DNA of 64,000 nucleotides from NCBI RefSeq assembly GCF_044385915.1, contig NZ_JBISCC010000125.1, forward strand, positions 372,001-436,000, given 5' to 3'. Positions 18,639 to 28,140 of this stretch are shown here, piece after piece. Each line of letters starts with the position of its first letter. The stretch's first letter is position 1. The stretch is from Thalassobellus citreus. Lineage in GTDB: Bacteria; Bacteroidota; Bacteroidia; Flavobacteriales; Flavobacteriaceae. The notes under the pieces were generated by a model. It saw nothing but the letters and a program-made list of their open reading frames with translations. It was not told the DNA's origin and did not search any database. The translations under genes were made by a program, and so were the position numbers.

Positions 18639-19703
18639 TTAAATACCAAATTCGGACTTTATATCTGCTATTTTCACAGGCTTTCCTGTTTTTAAAGTCC
18701 TATCCATTGCTTGCAACAAAGCTACAGTTCCTATACCTTCTTCCATATTTGGACAAGCCGTAAAACCTTGTTCAATACTATCAACAAAATATTCTAAGTA
18801 ATTTTGATATTCGCCAGCATGATGTGTTTGACCTTCAAAACGATAATAATATTTAAGTTTATCATCACCCCAATTAATAATTTTTTCTTCGCCATCCTTA
18901 GATGTTACAGAATAACGCAATTCATGATAATCGGCTTGATTCGCTCCATGTGTACCTCTTAAAATACAACTTAAAGGACTATCTCTTTTTACAGGTTGCG
19001 TTGGAGAAGAATACACACCACTTACTCGTGCAACTCTTCCATCTATAGCTTTAAAAATAAAATGCATAACATCTTCATTTTTTAGCCCTGCTTCTTCTCC
19101 ATTTTCACTTATCATACCATAACCCATAACCTCTTCAATATCTGGTAAATACCATCTTATAAAATCTACAGGGTGACTCAAACCACCATATAACCATTTA
19201 AAAGATTGCAACAAAGACCATTCTTTTTCTAAAAACCAACGATGGTCTGCATGATAATAAGATTCTACGGTAATTAAATCTCCTATAAGTCCTTCTTCAA
19301 AATCTTTACGCTGCCGTTTCATAGGCTCTGAAAACCTCGAACTCTGCCCAATAAACACCTTTTTACCAGATTTTTCACTTAACTCTAATAATTCTCTAGC
19401 TTGCGACAAATCATCTATAAATGGTTTGGTACAAACCACATGCTTACCATGAATTAAAGCTTGTTTAACATGTTCAGCATGCAAATGATCTGGTGTATAT
19501 ATGGCTATAATATCAATAGACTCATCTTTTAACAAATCGTCATAATTTGTTGTATAATATGGAAAATCAAATTCTTTTACTCGTTGCTTACAGAGTGCTT
19601 CATTTGTATCACAAATTTTCACCAACTCTAATTTAGAACTATGTAAAACAGCAGACATAGTACTTCGACCTTCCCCTAGTCCAAGGATAGAAATTTTCAA
19701 CAT
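18639..19703 (-). CDS. Gfo/Idh/MocA family NAD(P)-dependent oxidoreductase
   Basis: Cytoplasmic sugar or polyol dehydrogenase-like enzyme of 354 residues. The Rossmann domain begins MLKISILGLGEGRSTMS, with the dinucleotide loop GLGEGRS, followed by VKICDTNE, IIAIYTPDHLHAEHV and the catalytic-lysine motif CTKPF (K93, in place of the common EKP). The C-terminal alpha/beta domain carries the substrate site, including GGLSHPVDFIRW at about residues 172-183. No signal peptide. It is first in the minus-strand cluster, divergent from the AraC gene with 248 bases between, which contain copy 2 of the conserved element. A 296-base gap with copy 1 separates it from the beta-helix gene, so it may be a separate transcript under the same control. 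Family assignment is strong; the sugar is unknown. Confidence 0.9.
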   Translation of the reverse strand: MLKISILGLGEGRSTMSAVLHSSKLELVKICDTNEALCKQRVKEFDFPYYTTNYDDLLKDESIDIIAIYTPDHLHAEHVKQALIHGKHVVCTKPFIDDLSQARELLELSEKSGKKVFIGQSSRFSEPMKRQRKDFEEGLIGDLITVESYYHADHRWFLEKEWSLLQSFKWLYGGLSHPVDFIRWYLPDIEEVMGYGMISENGEEAGLKNEDVMHFIFKAIDGRVARVSGVYSSPTQPVKRDSPLSCILRGTHGANQADYHELRYSVTSKDGEEKIINWGDDKLKYYYRFEGQTHHAGEYQNYLEYFVDSIEQGFTACPNMEEGIGTVALLQAMDRTLKTGKPVKIADIKSEFGI

Positions 19704-19815
19704 TTAATATTTTATTTATTCAACATGAAAAATTAAAATTTTAGAAAATCTAAATAAAAAGGATGAGTTCCTTTTTCTGCTATTAAACAGATTATCTTAC
19801 TTTAATTAATTTATA

Positions 19816-19877
19816 GCTAATATTGCTGTTTTAATAATAAAATAATGTTATTTTTAAACGATGGTCAATTTTATAAA
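19816..19877 (-). promoter_or_regulatory. Conserved upstream element, copy 2 (candidate AraC operator)
   Basis: Second copy of the 62-base element also found at 18488-18549, with the identical core at 19844-19871. It lies in the divergent gap between the Gfo/Idh/MocA gene (about 115-175 bases before its start) and the AraC gene (about 75-135 bases before its start), so one bound regulator could act on both promoters, including its own. The repeat is seen directly; the binding role is inferred from position. Confidence 0.7.
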
Positions 19878-19951
19878 AACCTATAAGTATTAAAAATTGC
19901 CTCTAAATAAATTATTAGCTAATTGCTTGCTTTGATTTTCAATAGTTTAAC

Positions 19952-20881
19952 ATGAAAAACATAACAGAAACAAACTCATCTAACAATAAAACAAAAACTA
20001 GCAACCATGGTGTTTGGTGGCATCAAGAGGATATGGGGCCTTTAAAAAACATTCCTTATATCGTACAATTTGGCAGCATGAAATTTTCTAAAGTAAGAAT
20101 GGACGAAAACATGCGCCCTCATTTAAATGATGGTATTGAAATACATTTTGTTAATAGTGGTAAATATAAATGGGTAGTTGACGACAAAGAAATTGAACTT
20201 TTACCTGGAAATTTATCAATAACAGCGCCTTGGCAATTAAACGGAAGTCCTACCGGAAAAATGGATATTGGTCAAATAAATTGGATCATAATAAAACCAA
20301 AAAAATATACATTAAACACACCTCTTAATTTAGGAAACTGGACTAAATTACCATTTGACCTCCAAGAAAATATAGGCACAATGATTGCCAACAAAAACAA
20401 TTTAGTTATTGAAAAGGCAAAAACCTTTAAAAAATACTTTACTGAATTAGAAAAAGAACTATCTAGTCAAGAAGAAGGTTTTGAAATAATGGTTGGTAAC
20501 ATTATTGAAAACTTATTTATTGACTTACATAGACATCTATCGCTTAGAGAACAAAAAAATTATGAAGAAGATAATTTTATAGAAAGACTCACTCAAATAG
20601 TCACAAATGATTTAAGCAAGAAATGGATTATTGACGATTTAGCATATATGTTTGGTATGGGAAAAACCAAGTTTACTTATGAAGTAAAAAAGCTTACAGG
20701 ATACCCTCCTAATAGTTTCATCATTAATTTAAAAATTGAAAAAGCTATTGATTTAATTAAGAACAACAAATCAATGAATATGTCAGACATTGCGTTTACT
20801 TGTGGCTTCTCTTCCTTACAACATTTTACTGCTACTTTTTCGCAACGTATAGGTGTTAGCCCCAGCAAATATGAGAAATAA
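19952..20881 (+). CDS. AraC family transcriptional regulator
   Basis: DNA-binding regulator of 309 residues. The N-terminal cupin-like sensor domain (about 45-150) shows GIEIHFVNSGKYKWVVDDKEIELLPGNLSITAPW, typical of the AraC ligand-binding barrel. The C-terminal 100 residues hold two helix-turn-helix motifs: WIIDDLAYMFGMGKTKFTYEVKKLTG, then MSDIAFTCGFSSLQHFTATFSQRIGVSPSKY, the AraC signature. It has no membrane segments, so it should sense a cytoplasmic sugar or catabolite. It is divergent from the Gfo/Idh/MocA gene and is the only regulator visible for the minus-strand carbohydrate locus, which makes it the likely controller through the repeated elements at 18488 and 19816. Whether it activates or represses cannot be told. 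Confidence 0.93.
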   Translation: MKNITETNSSNNKTKTSNHGVWWHQEDMGPLKNIPYIVQFGSMKFSKVRMDENMRPHLNDGIEIHFVNSGKYKWVVDDKEIELLPGNLSITAPWQLNGSPTGKMDIGQINWIIIKPKKYTLNTPLNLGNWTKLPFDLQENIGTMIANKNNLVIEKAKTFKKYFTELEKELSSQEEGFEIMVGNIIENLFIDLHRHLSLREQKNYEEDNFIERLTQIVTNDLSKKWIIDDLAYMFGMGKTKFTYEVKKLTGYPPNSFIINLKIEKAIDLIKNNKSMNMSDIAFTCGFSSLQHFTATFSQRIGVSPSKYEK

Positions 20882-21267
20882 ATATTAACAATGTTAACAT
20901 TCTGTTCTTTTTCTTAACAGTATTTAATAAGCATTATTTATTTTTCACCGCATTGATTTTTGATATACAATATAAAAAGAATCTATTATTACTCATTTCA
21001 AAACGCTACTAAACACCCCTCATAATTATCTACATTCTTAGTAATTTTAAAATTTTAACATAATTTTAATAAGGGAGACAGCTCTTTTTTTCGTCTTACA
21101 TACAAGAAGAGCATATTTTATGTGAATTTCACATTACTAAGAATATGTTTTACTAAACTTTTTTAAAATAGTTGAATTAGTCACTTAATTATTAAAAAAA
21201 CCAGGGCTGTTAAAGCAGCCCTTTTTTATTATTTTTTAATACCCAATAACACATTTAAATATAATAT
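20882..21267. other. 386-base gap without a protein gene
   Basis: AT-rich spacer between the AraC gene and the M16 peptidase gene. No convincing ORF is present. It begins with a near-palindromic ttaacaatgttaac and ends with a strong terminator-like hairpin (21203-21228) that stands 320 bases from the AraC stop codon and only 40 bases before the peptidase start. That placing leaves room for a small untranslated RNA, but I see no known RNA family. Confidence 0.5.
21203..21228 (+). terminator. Rho-independent terminator upstream of the M16 peptidase gene
   Basis: Stem gggctg (21204-21209) pairs with cagccc (21216-21221) around a ttaaag loop and is followed by a run of six T. It could end AraC read-through or a small RNA. 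Confidence 0.75.
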
Positions 21268-24081
21268 ATGAAACGCATTTTAATTTTTAGTCTAACTTTT
21301 TTTATTGCCTTTAGTGCAAAAACTTTTGCTCAATCCATTAATTTAAACGATCCGCTACCAGTAGATAACACTATTAAAAAAGGTGTACTTCCTAATGGTA
21401 TGACGTATTATATAAAAAGTACAGATGTTGTTAAAGATGCAGCGACATATTATATTATTCAAAATGTAGGTAGTATTTTAGAAAACGAAGACCAAAGAGG
21501 TTTAGCTCATTTCTTAGAGCATATGGCATTTAATGGTACTAAAAACTTTCCTGGAAAGGGACTTTTAAATACACTACAAAAACATGGTGCAGTTTTTGGT
21601 AAAGATATTAATGCTTATACCTCTTTTGACGAAACTGTTTATAATTTAAATAACATTCCAACAAAAGATGGTTTAGTAGATACCTGTTTAACCATTTTAA
21701 ATGATTGGTCTAACTATTTATTATTAACCGATGAAGAAATAGATTCAGAACGTGGTGTTATAAAAGAAGAATGGCGTACACGTCAAAATGGCCAAATGCG
21801 TTTATTAGAAACATCGTTACCTATTATGTTTAACAATGCCAAATATGCCGATAGAATGCCAATTGGTTTAATGTCTGTTGTAGAAGGCTTTGAATACAAA
21901 GCGCTTCGAGATTTTTATCATGACTGGTACAGAACAGATTTACAAGCTATAGCGGTTATAGGTGATGTTAATGTTGATGAAATTGAACAAAAAATAATAG
22001 AAAAATTCTCTAAAACACCAGCCGTAGAAAACCCTAAAGAGCGTTTTACAGTAAATATTCCAGAATACAAAGGCATGCTATACGTTTTAGGTAAAGATCC
22101 TGAAATTTCTACAGCTTCAATTAACTTTGGTATTCACCATAAAAAATCTTTAAAACCAGAAACCGTAGGAGATTTAAAACGTTCGCTATTAGAATCTATG
22201 GCAGTAGGTATGTTATCGTCTAGAATTTCAGAACTTTCACAAAAACCAGAAGCTCCATTTTTAAGAGCAGGTGTAGGTTATAATGGTGGTTGGGCTAGAA
22301 CGTCTAATGATTTTAGCATTTCTATTTCTCCAAAAGAAAACCAACAACAAGCGGCATTTAAAGCTGTTTTAACAGAAGTTGAACGTGCTGTTAAGTTTGG
22401 TTACATCCCATCTGAAATAAATAGAATGATAGCTAATTTTAAAAGTTCTTATGAAAATCAAATCGCGCAAAAAGACGATATGAGTCATAGTGCTATTGAA
22501 AGAGTTATCCAAAGTAATTATTTACAAAACAAAACCATTGCAGATGTTGAAAAAGAATATGTTATTGTAAAAGAGTTATTAAAAACGATTACAGAAGATG
22601 ATATTCATCAAACTATAAAAAGACTATTTACTGAAGATAACCGTTATTTAAATGTAACAGGAGTTGAAGGTCAAAATAATTTAACTGAGGCACAAGCGAA
22701 ACAAATTATTGCAAGCGTAGAAAACGATGCTTCAATAAAACCTTATTCAGAAGATTTAGCTGGAAAAACATTAGTATCTGATTTAAATATAAAAGCAGGA
22801 ACTATTACAAACACAGAAGTAAATAACGATTTAGAAGCAATAACTTATACTTTAAGCAACGGTATAAAAGTACACTATAAATTTGTTGATAAAGAAAAAG
22901 ACAATGTAAGCTTAAATGCTATAAGTTATGGTGGTACATCACTTTTAAGTGATGACGATTTACCATCTGCTTCACTATTAGGAAACCTAGTTGGCATGTC
23001 TGGATTAGGAGATTTTTCAGCAGTAGATTTACAAAAAGTTTTAGCAGGTAAAACAGCAGGCGCAAATGTAAGTTTAGGCGATATTTCAGAAAATGTATCT
23101 GGAGGTTCTAATACTAAAGATGTGGAAACTATGTTACAAATGGTATACTTACGTTTTGTGAAACCACGTTTTGACAAAGACGCATTTAAAGTTTTAGAAA
23201 GTAATATTAAAAATTATATCGTTAGAAGAGGCGCAGATATAGGCGAGAAAATGCGAGATAGTTTAAGAACAACTATCTACGGAAAAAACAATCCTAAAAA
23301 ACCAATTTTTAATGAAGCTTATGCTTCTAAAATCTCTTTTGAAAGAATAGAAGCTATCTATAAAGATCGTTTTGCTGATGCTTCAGATTTTGAATTCTTT
23401 ATAGTTGGTGATGTAAAAGAAACACAATTAAAACCGCTTTTAGAAAAGTATATTGCTTCTTTACCAACTAAAAACGTAAAAGAGACTTATAAAGACAATG
23501 GGCCTAAGTGGATTTCAAATAAAATTGATAAAGATGTTTATTTAGCTATGGAAGATCCAAAAGCTTCTGTAAATGTTGTTTACAAAAAAGAAATGCCTTT
23601 TTCTTTAAAGAATTCTATTTACACTAGTACCCTTGGAGATATTTTACAGTTACGTGTTACAGAAACTGTAAGAGAATCTGAAGGAGGCGCTTATAGTCCA
23701 AATGCATCTGCTAGCCTAAGCAGAGAGCCAAAAGCGCAAGCTTATATATCATTTCGTTTTGATTGTAACCCTGATTTAGCCGATAAATTAGTTGATATTG
23801 TAAATGCTGAATTAGAAAAGATTGCAAACGGTGATATTAATGAAGACGATTTAAACAAAACAAGAACAAACTTTTTAAAAGATAGAGAACAATCTAAAGA
23901 TAAAAATAGCTATGATATGTCATTGTTAACTAATTTCTTTAGATTTGATTACAATATGAACAATCCTAAAAACTTTGAAGATATTGTATCTAAAATGTGT
24001 AAAAAGGATATTAAAAACATGGCTAAACAAATACTTGATGGGGCAAAATCTTATGAAGTTATCTTTAAGCCAAAACAATAA
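21268..24081 (+). CDS. M16 family zinc metallopeptidase, exported
   Basis: Insulinase-type peptidase of 937 residues, carrying both halves of the M16 clamshell in one chain. Residues 1-21 form a signal peptide (ending AKTFAQ), so it acts in the periplasm or at the envelope. The inverted zinc motif HFLEH is at 81-85, and the third ligand is probably E161 in SERGVIKEEW. The second, inactive-type half starts near residue 525 (ITYTLSNGIKVHYKF) and retains the late substrate-binding pattern RESEGGAYSPNAS. M16 enzymes degrade peptides of limited size. The DsbD-domain gene follows 6 bases after the stop codon, suggesting one transcript. The family is certain. Confidence 0.95.
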   Translation: MKRILIFSLTFFIAFSAKTFAQSINLNDPLPVDNTIKKGVLPNGMTYYIKSTDVVKDAATYYIIQNVGSILENEDQRGLAHFLEHMAFNGTKNFPGKGLLNTLQKHGAVFGKDINAYTSFDETVYNLNNIPTKDGLVDTCLTILNDWSNYLLLTDEEIDSERGVIKEEWRTRQNGQMRLLETSLPIMFNNAKYADRMPIGLMSVVEGFEYKALRDFYHDWYRTDLQAIAVIGDVNVDEIEQKIIEKFSKTPAVENPKERFTVNIPEYKGMLYVLGKDPEISTASINFGIHHKKSLKPETVGDLKRSLLESMAVGMLSSRISELSQKPEAPFLRAGVGYNGGWARTSNDFSISISPKENQQQAAFKAVLTEVERAVKFGYIPSEINRMIANFKSSYENQIAQKDDMSHSAIERVIQSNYLQNKTIADVEKEYVIVKELLKTITEDDIHQTIKRLFTEDNRYLNVTGVEGQNNLTEAQAKQIIASVENDASIKPYSEDLAGKTLVSDLNIKAGTITNTEVNNDLEAITYTLSNGIKVHYKFVDKEKDNVSLNAISYGGTSLLSDDDLPSASLLGNLVGMSGLGDFSAVDLQKVLAGKTAGANVSLGDISENVSGGSNTKDVETMLQMVYLRFVKPRFDKDAFKVLESNIKNYIVRRGADIGEKMRDSLRTTIYGKNNPKKPIFNEAYASKISFERIEAIYKDRFADASDFEFFIVGDVKETQLKPLLEKYIASLPTKNVKETYKDNGPKWISNKIDKDVYLAMEDPKASVNVVYKKEMPFSLKNSIYTSTLGDILQLRVTETVRESEGGAYSPNASASLSREPKAQAYISFRFDCNPDLADKLVDIVNAELEKIANGDINEDDLNKTRTNFLKDREQSKDKNSYDMSLLTNFFRFDYNMNNPKNFEDIVSKMCKKDIKNMAKQILDGAKSYEVIFKPKQ

Positions 24082-24087
24082 TTAAAT

Positions 24088-24534
24088 ATGAAAAAAATAA
24101 TTTTAGTATTTGCTCTTATAGCAGTTACCATTTCACAGGCTCAAATTTTAGAGCCTGTAAAATGGTCTACTTCAACCAAAAAAATATCAGAAACCGAATA
24201 TGAATTAATTGCAACTGCAACAATAGATCCGCATTGGCATTTATATTCTCAAACAGTACCTGAAGGTGGACCTATTCCAACTACTTTTTCTTTTATTGGT
24301 AACAGTAATTATTTAAAAAAGGGTAATACCTCTGAAGAAGAAGGACACACAATTGATGATCCTATTTTTGGAATGAAAATAAAGTTTTTTGAAACTAAAG
24401 CGTTATTTAAACAACGTATAAAACTTAAAACGAAAGAAGCTTTCAAGGTAGAAGCTACAGTAGAATTCATGGTTTGTGATGATTCTAGATGTTTACCACC
24501 TACAGAAGCCGATTTAGTTTTTAACATAAAGTAG
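24088..24534 (+). CDS. Stand-alone DsbD N-terminal-domain protein
   Basis: Exported 148-residue protein (signal peptide to about residue 18, ITISQAQ) consisting of only the immunoglobulin-like DsbD alpha domain. It is strikingly similar to the first 145 residues of the next gene: both share ILEPVKWSTS, HWHLYSQTVP or GWHLYSQTVP, the GGPIPT segment, GNTSEEEGHT and a late cysteine pair (CDDSRC here, CNDTQC in DsbD). The pair marks the redox-active site that passes electrons to periplasmic partners. A tandem partial duplication of the DsbD gene explains the arrangement best. It lies 6 bases after the M16 gene and 17 before DsbD. It may act as an extra electron acceptor for DsbD or as a dedicated reductant; that is inference. 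Confidence 0.85.
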   Translation: MKKIILVFALIAVTISQAQILEPVKWSTSTKKISETEYELIATATIDPHWHLYSQTVPEGGPIPTTFSFIGNSNYLKKGNTSEEEGHTIDDPIFGMKIKFFETKALFKQRIKLKTKEAFKVEATVEFMVCDDSRCLPPTEADLVFNIK

Positions 24535-24551
24535 AATAAATCATAATTAAT

Positions 24552-26525
24552 ATGAAAAGAATCCTTTTAATAGCACTATTTACAATATCATTTTTTGGTA
24601 ATGCACAAATATTAGAACCTGTAAAATGGTCTACATCTGTTGAAAAACTATCTGATACAGAGTATCAATTAGAAGCCAAGGCTAACATTGAAAAAGGTTG
24701 GCATTTATACTCACAAACAGTACCTGATGGAGGTCCTATTCCAACAGCATTTATGTTTGATGATGCAAATGGTAGCATAAAATTAAAAGGAAATACTTCT
24801 GAAGAAGAAGGACATACAGTTGATGACCCTGTTTTTGAAATGAAAATTAAGTTTTTTGAAAAAACAGCAAGTTTTAAACAAAAAGTAGAAGTTCAAGAAG
24901 GCGTAAATACAATCAATGGTTTTGTAGAATTTATGTCATGTAATGATACACAATGCTCACCTCCTACTGAGGTTGAGTTAGTTTTTAAGTTATCAGATAA
25001 ACCTGCAGATAGCGCAATAGAAGAGAATTCTAAAATAGCGACAGCAAAAATTGATGATACTAAAGGAAAAGATTCAGAATCTAAAAAGGGGCTTTGGGCT
25101 ATATTTTTAGGAACATTATTTGCAGGATTATTTGTTCTCTTTACACCATGTGTTTTCCCTATGATTCCAATGACAATGAGCTTTTTTCTTAAGCAAAATA
25201 AAGACGGAACAAAAGGAAAATTTAATGCTATTTTTTATGGCTTATGTATTGTTTCAATATATGTTTTGATTAGTTTACCATTTCATCTTTTTGAATCATT
25301 ATCTCCAAACATTTTTAATTCTATTTCGACTAATGTTTATTTAAATATTGCCTTTTTTATAATTTTTATTGTTTTTGCTTTTTCTTTTTTTGGAGCTTAT
25401 GAGATTGTTCTTCCTACCAGGTTTGCTTCAAAAGCTGATTCAGCTTCCAATTCAGGAGGTTTGTTAGGAATATTCTTTATGGCATTAACGCTAATTATTG
25501 TTTCTTTCTCTTGTACAGGCCCTGCTTTAGGTTTAATATTAGGAAGCGTTTTATCTTCTGATGGAGGTGCAACAGCCTTATCTGTAGCAATGCTAGGTTT
25601 TGGATTAGGGTTAGCATTTCCTTTTATGTTATTTGCTTTATTCCCTAGTTGGTTATCATCTCTTCCTAAATCTGGAGGTTGGCTAAATACAGTAAAGGTC
25701 GTTTTTGGTTTTGTAGAATTAGCACTAGCTTTTAAGTTTTTATCAAATGCCGATTTAGTTTTACAATTGCACTGGTTAGAGCGAGAAGTATTTATAGCTA
25801 TTTGGATTGCAATATTTGGTACACTTGCTTTATATTTATTTGGAAAAATACAATTACCTCATGATTCGCCATTAAATCATATTTCTGTAGGAAGAATGAG
25901 CTTAGCTATGATATCTTTGATTTTTACATTGTATATGTTACCGGGACTTTGGGGCGCACCACTTAATTTAATAAGTGCTTTTCCTCCTCCACAACATTAC
26001 AGCGAATCACCTTATGGCGTAGGATTTACTAAAATTGGTTCTGGAACAGCTTCTACCCATGACGCATTACCAGATGGCGCACACTTGATGGCTCCACATG
26101 ATATACTCGCTTTTAACGATTATGATAAAGGCTTGGCCTATGCTAAAAAAGTTGGAAAACCAGTGATGATAGATTTTACAGGACACGCTTGTGTAAACTG
26201 TAGAAAAATGGAAAATAATGTTTGGACTAAACCCAATATATTAAACATTTTAAAAAATGATGTGATTTTAATTTCTTTATATGTTGATGATAAAAGAAAA
26301 TTAGAAGAAAAAGATCAGATAACATCAAAAATATCTGGAAAAAAACTAAAATATATAGGTCAAAAATGGAGTGAATTACAAACCATTAAATACAAGGCTA
26401 ATACACAACCTATGTATGTTTTAATGGATCATAATGAAGAAAACCTGATTGATCCTGTTGCGTATACACCAGATGTTGAAGCATATCACACTTGGTTGAA
26501 AGCAGGTGTTTCAAATTTTAAATAA
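24552..26525 (+). CDS. dsbD: Thiol:disulfide interchange protein DsbD
   Basis: Inner-membrane electron conduit of 657 residues that carries reducing power from cytoplasmic thioredoxin to periplasmic thiol proteins. Domains in order: signal peptide (1-18), DsbD alpha domain (about 20-150, CNDTQC), linker, about eight membrane segments (from about 184 to 475) with the paired cysteines in LFTPCVFPMIP and SFSCTGPALG, and a C-terminal thioredoxin-like gamma domain with FTGHACVNCRK (C547, C550). All three cysteine pairs are intact. The neighbouring free alpha-domain protein and the many TlpA proteins further along are plausible clients. A hairpin terminator at 26551 follows. The assignment is strong. 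Confidence 0.94.
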   Translation: MKRILLIALFTISFFGNAQILEPVKWSTSVEKLSDTEYQLEAKANIEKGWHLYSQTVPDGGPIPTAFMFDDANGSIKLKGNTSEEEGHTVDDPVFEMKIKFFEKTASFKQKVEVQEGVNTINGFVEFMSCNDTQCSPPTEVELVFKLSDKPADSAIEENSKIATAKIDDTKGKDSESKKGLWAIFLGTLFAGLFVLFTPCVFPMIPMTMSFFLKQNKDGTKGKFNAIFYGLCIVSIYVLISLPFHLFESLSPNIFNSISTNVYLNIAFFIIFIVFAFSFFGAYEIVLPTRFASKADSASNSGGLLGIFFMALTLIIVSFSCTGPALGLILGSVLSSDGGATALSVAMLGFGLGLAFPFMLFALFPSWLSSLPKSGGWLNTVKVVFGFVELALAFKFLSNADLVLQLHWLEREVFIAIWIAIFGTLALYLFGKIQLPHDSPLNHISVGRMSLAMISLIFTLYMLPGLWGAPLNLISAFPPPQHYSESPYGVGFTKIGSGTASTHDALPDGAHLMAPHDILAFNDYDKGLAYAKKVGKPVMIDFTGHACVNCRKMENNVWTKPNILNILKNDVILISLYVDDKRKLEEKDQITSKISGKKLKYIGQKWSELQTIKYKANTQPMYVLMDHNEENLIDPVAYTPDVEAYHTWLKAGVSNFK

Positions 26526-26550
26526 TTTTTTTGAGTTAATTTTTTTCATG

Positions 26551-26587
26551 AATCACTTTGGTTTTTATAATCAAAGTGATTCTTTTT
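26551..26587 (+). terminator. Terminator after dsbD
   Basis: Perfect stem aatcactttg (26551-26560) with caaagtgatt (26572-26581), loop of 11 bases, then a T-rich tail. It ends the M16-DsbD group and separates it from the aminotransferase gene at 26600. Confidence 0.8.
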
Positions 26588-26599
26588 AAATAATATGAT

Positions 26600-28114
26600 A
26601 TGAGCAAACTAAGTAGCTTCTTTAGAGGAAATAATGCAGCAAAAGAAACACCTTCAAATCTTGAAACATATTTTGCCCCTTTTAGACAAAATATAGTAGG
26701 TATTAATACTGAATTTGATTCTCCTTACGGAAAGAAGAAAATTATTTATGCCGATTGGACAGCAAGCGGACGCCTATACAGGCCTATAGAAGAAAAGCTT
26801 TTAAACGAAATAGGTCCTTATGTTGCAAACACTCATACCGAAACATCTATAACAGGTAGTGTTATGACGCATGCTTATCATGATGCTAGAGCTATTATAA
26901 AAGCGCATGTAAACGCTTCAAAAGATGATGTTTTAATTACTGTAGGAACAGGAATGACGGGAGCTATAAATAAGTTTCAGCGTATTTTAGGTATTAAATT
27001 AAATGAAAATTTAAAAGATCACACCCAAGTTCCTGAAGAAAAGAGACCTATTATTTTTGTGTCTCATATGGAACATCACTCTAACCAAACTTCTTGGTTA
27101 GAAACCATAGCAAAAGTAGAAGTCATTCCTTCTAATAGTGAAGGTTTACCATGCACAGTAAGTTTAGCATATTTATTAAAAAAATATAGTGAAGTTCCTA
27201 TTAAAATAGCAGCTATTACAGGATGCTCAAACGTAACTGGAATACGAACAAATTATTATGAAGTTGCAAAAATGATGCATCAAAATAATGGTTTATGTTT
27301 TGTTGATTTTGCTTGTTCTGCACCATATGTTAAAATTGATATGCATCCAGAAGATGAAGACGCGTATTTAGATGCTGTTACATTTTCTCCTCATAAATTT
27401 TTAGGAGGCCCAGGAACATCTGGCGTTTTAATTTTTAATAAAAAATTATATAAAAACTTAGTACCAGATAACCCAGGCGGTGGTACTGTAAGTTACACCA
27501 ATCCATGGGGCGACCATGATTATATTGACGATATAGAAACACGTGAAGATGGTGGTACACCTGGTTTTTTACAAGCTATAAAAATAGCGTTGTCCATTAA
27601 GTTAAAAGATAAAATGGGTATTGAAAACATACTTAAACGCGAGCATGAACTCAATACTATTATTTTTGATAGCCTAACTAAAATTGAAAACTTAAAAATA
27701 CTTGCTCCAAATAACACCGATAGATTAGGTGTAATTTCTTTTTATATAGAAGATGTACATTATAACTTAATTGTAAAACTGCTTAATGATAGATTTGGAG
27801 TACAAACTAGAGGTGGTTGTTCTTGCGCTGGAACTTATGGACACTATTTACTAAACGTTGATCAGCCAACATCTAAATCAATAGAAAAGAAAATTTTAGA
27901 AGGTTGTTTAATTGAGCGTCCAGGATGGATTCGTATGTCTATTCACCCAACTATGACAAATGCCGAGGTTCGATTTATTTGTAAATCTATTGAAGAAGTT
28001 GCAAAAAACTATCGCGAATGGCAAAAAGATTACACACACGATGCTGTAAAAAATGAATTTATTCATAAAAACCAGGTTGTTGTTGAAGAAGATATTATTA
28101 AAAACTGGTTTTAA
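26600..28114 (+). CDS. Aminotransferase class V (cysteine-desulfurase-like)
   Basis: PLP enzyme of 504 residues, fold type I. The PLP lysine is K266 in TFSPHKFLGGPGTSG, and the cofactor-nitrogen aspartate is D236 in CFVDFACSAPY. A SHMEHHSNQTSW segment (155-166) resembles the histidine-bearing strand of class V enzymes, and a late GVQTRGGCSCAGTYGH contains a cysteine pair in the position where desulfurases carry their catalytic cysteine. The protein is longer than housekeeping IscS or SufS (about 400 residues), with an N-terminal extension and a C-terminal tail. No signal peptide. It stands alone between two terminators. It may desulfurate cysteine or another amino acid; the family is certain, the substrate not. 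Confidence 0.88.
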   Translation: MSKLSSFFRGNNAAKETPSNLETYFAPFRQNIVGINTEFDSPYGKKKIIYADWTASGRLYRPIEEKLLNEIGPYVANTHTETSITGSVMTHAYHDARAIIKAHVNASKDDVLITVGTGMTGAINKFQRILGIKLNENLKDHTQVPEEKRPIIFVSHMEHHSNQTSWLETIAKVEVIPSNSEGLPCTVSLAYLLKKYSEVPIKIAAITGCSNVTGIRTNYYEVAKMMHQNNGLCFVDFACSAPYVKIDMHPEDEDAYLDAVTFSPHKFLGGPGTSGVLIFNKKLYKNLVPDNPGGGTVSYTNPWGDHDYIDDIETREDGGTPGFLQAIKIALSIKLKDKMGIENILKREHELNTIIFDSLTKIENLKILAPNNTDRLGVISFYIEDVHYNLIVKLLNDRFGVQTRGGCSCAGTYGHYLLNVDQPTSKSIEKKILEGCLIERPGWIRMSIHPTMTNAEVRFICKSIEEVAKNYREWQKDYTHDAVKNEFIHKNQVVVEEDIIKNWF

Positions 28115-28140
28115 TATATTTAAATCTATAATAAAATAAA

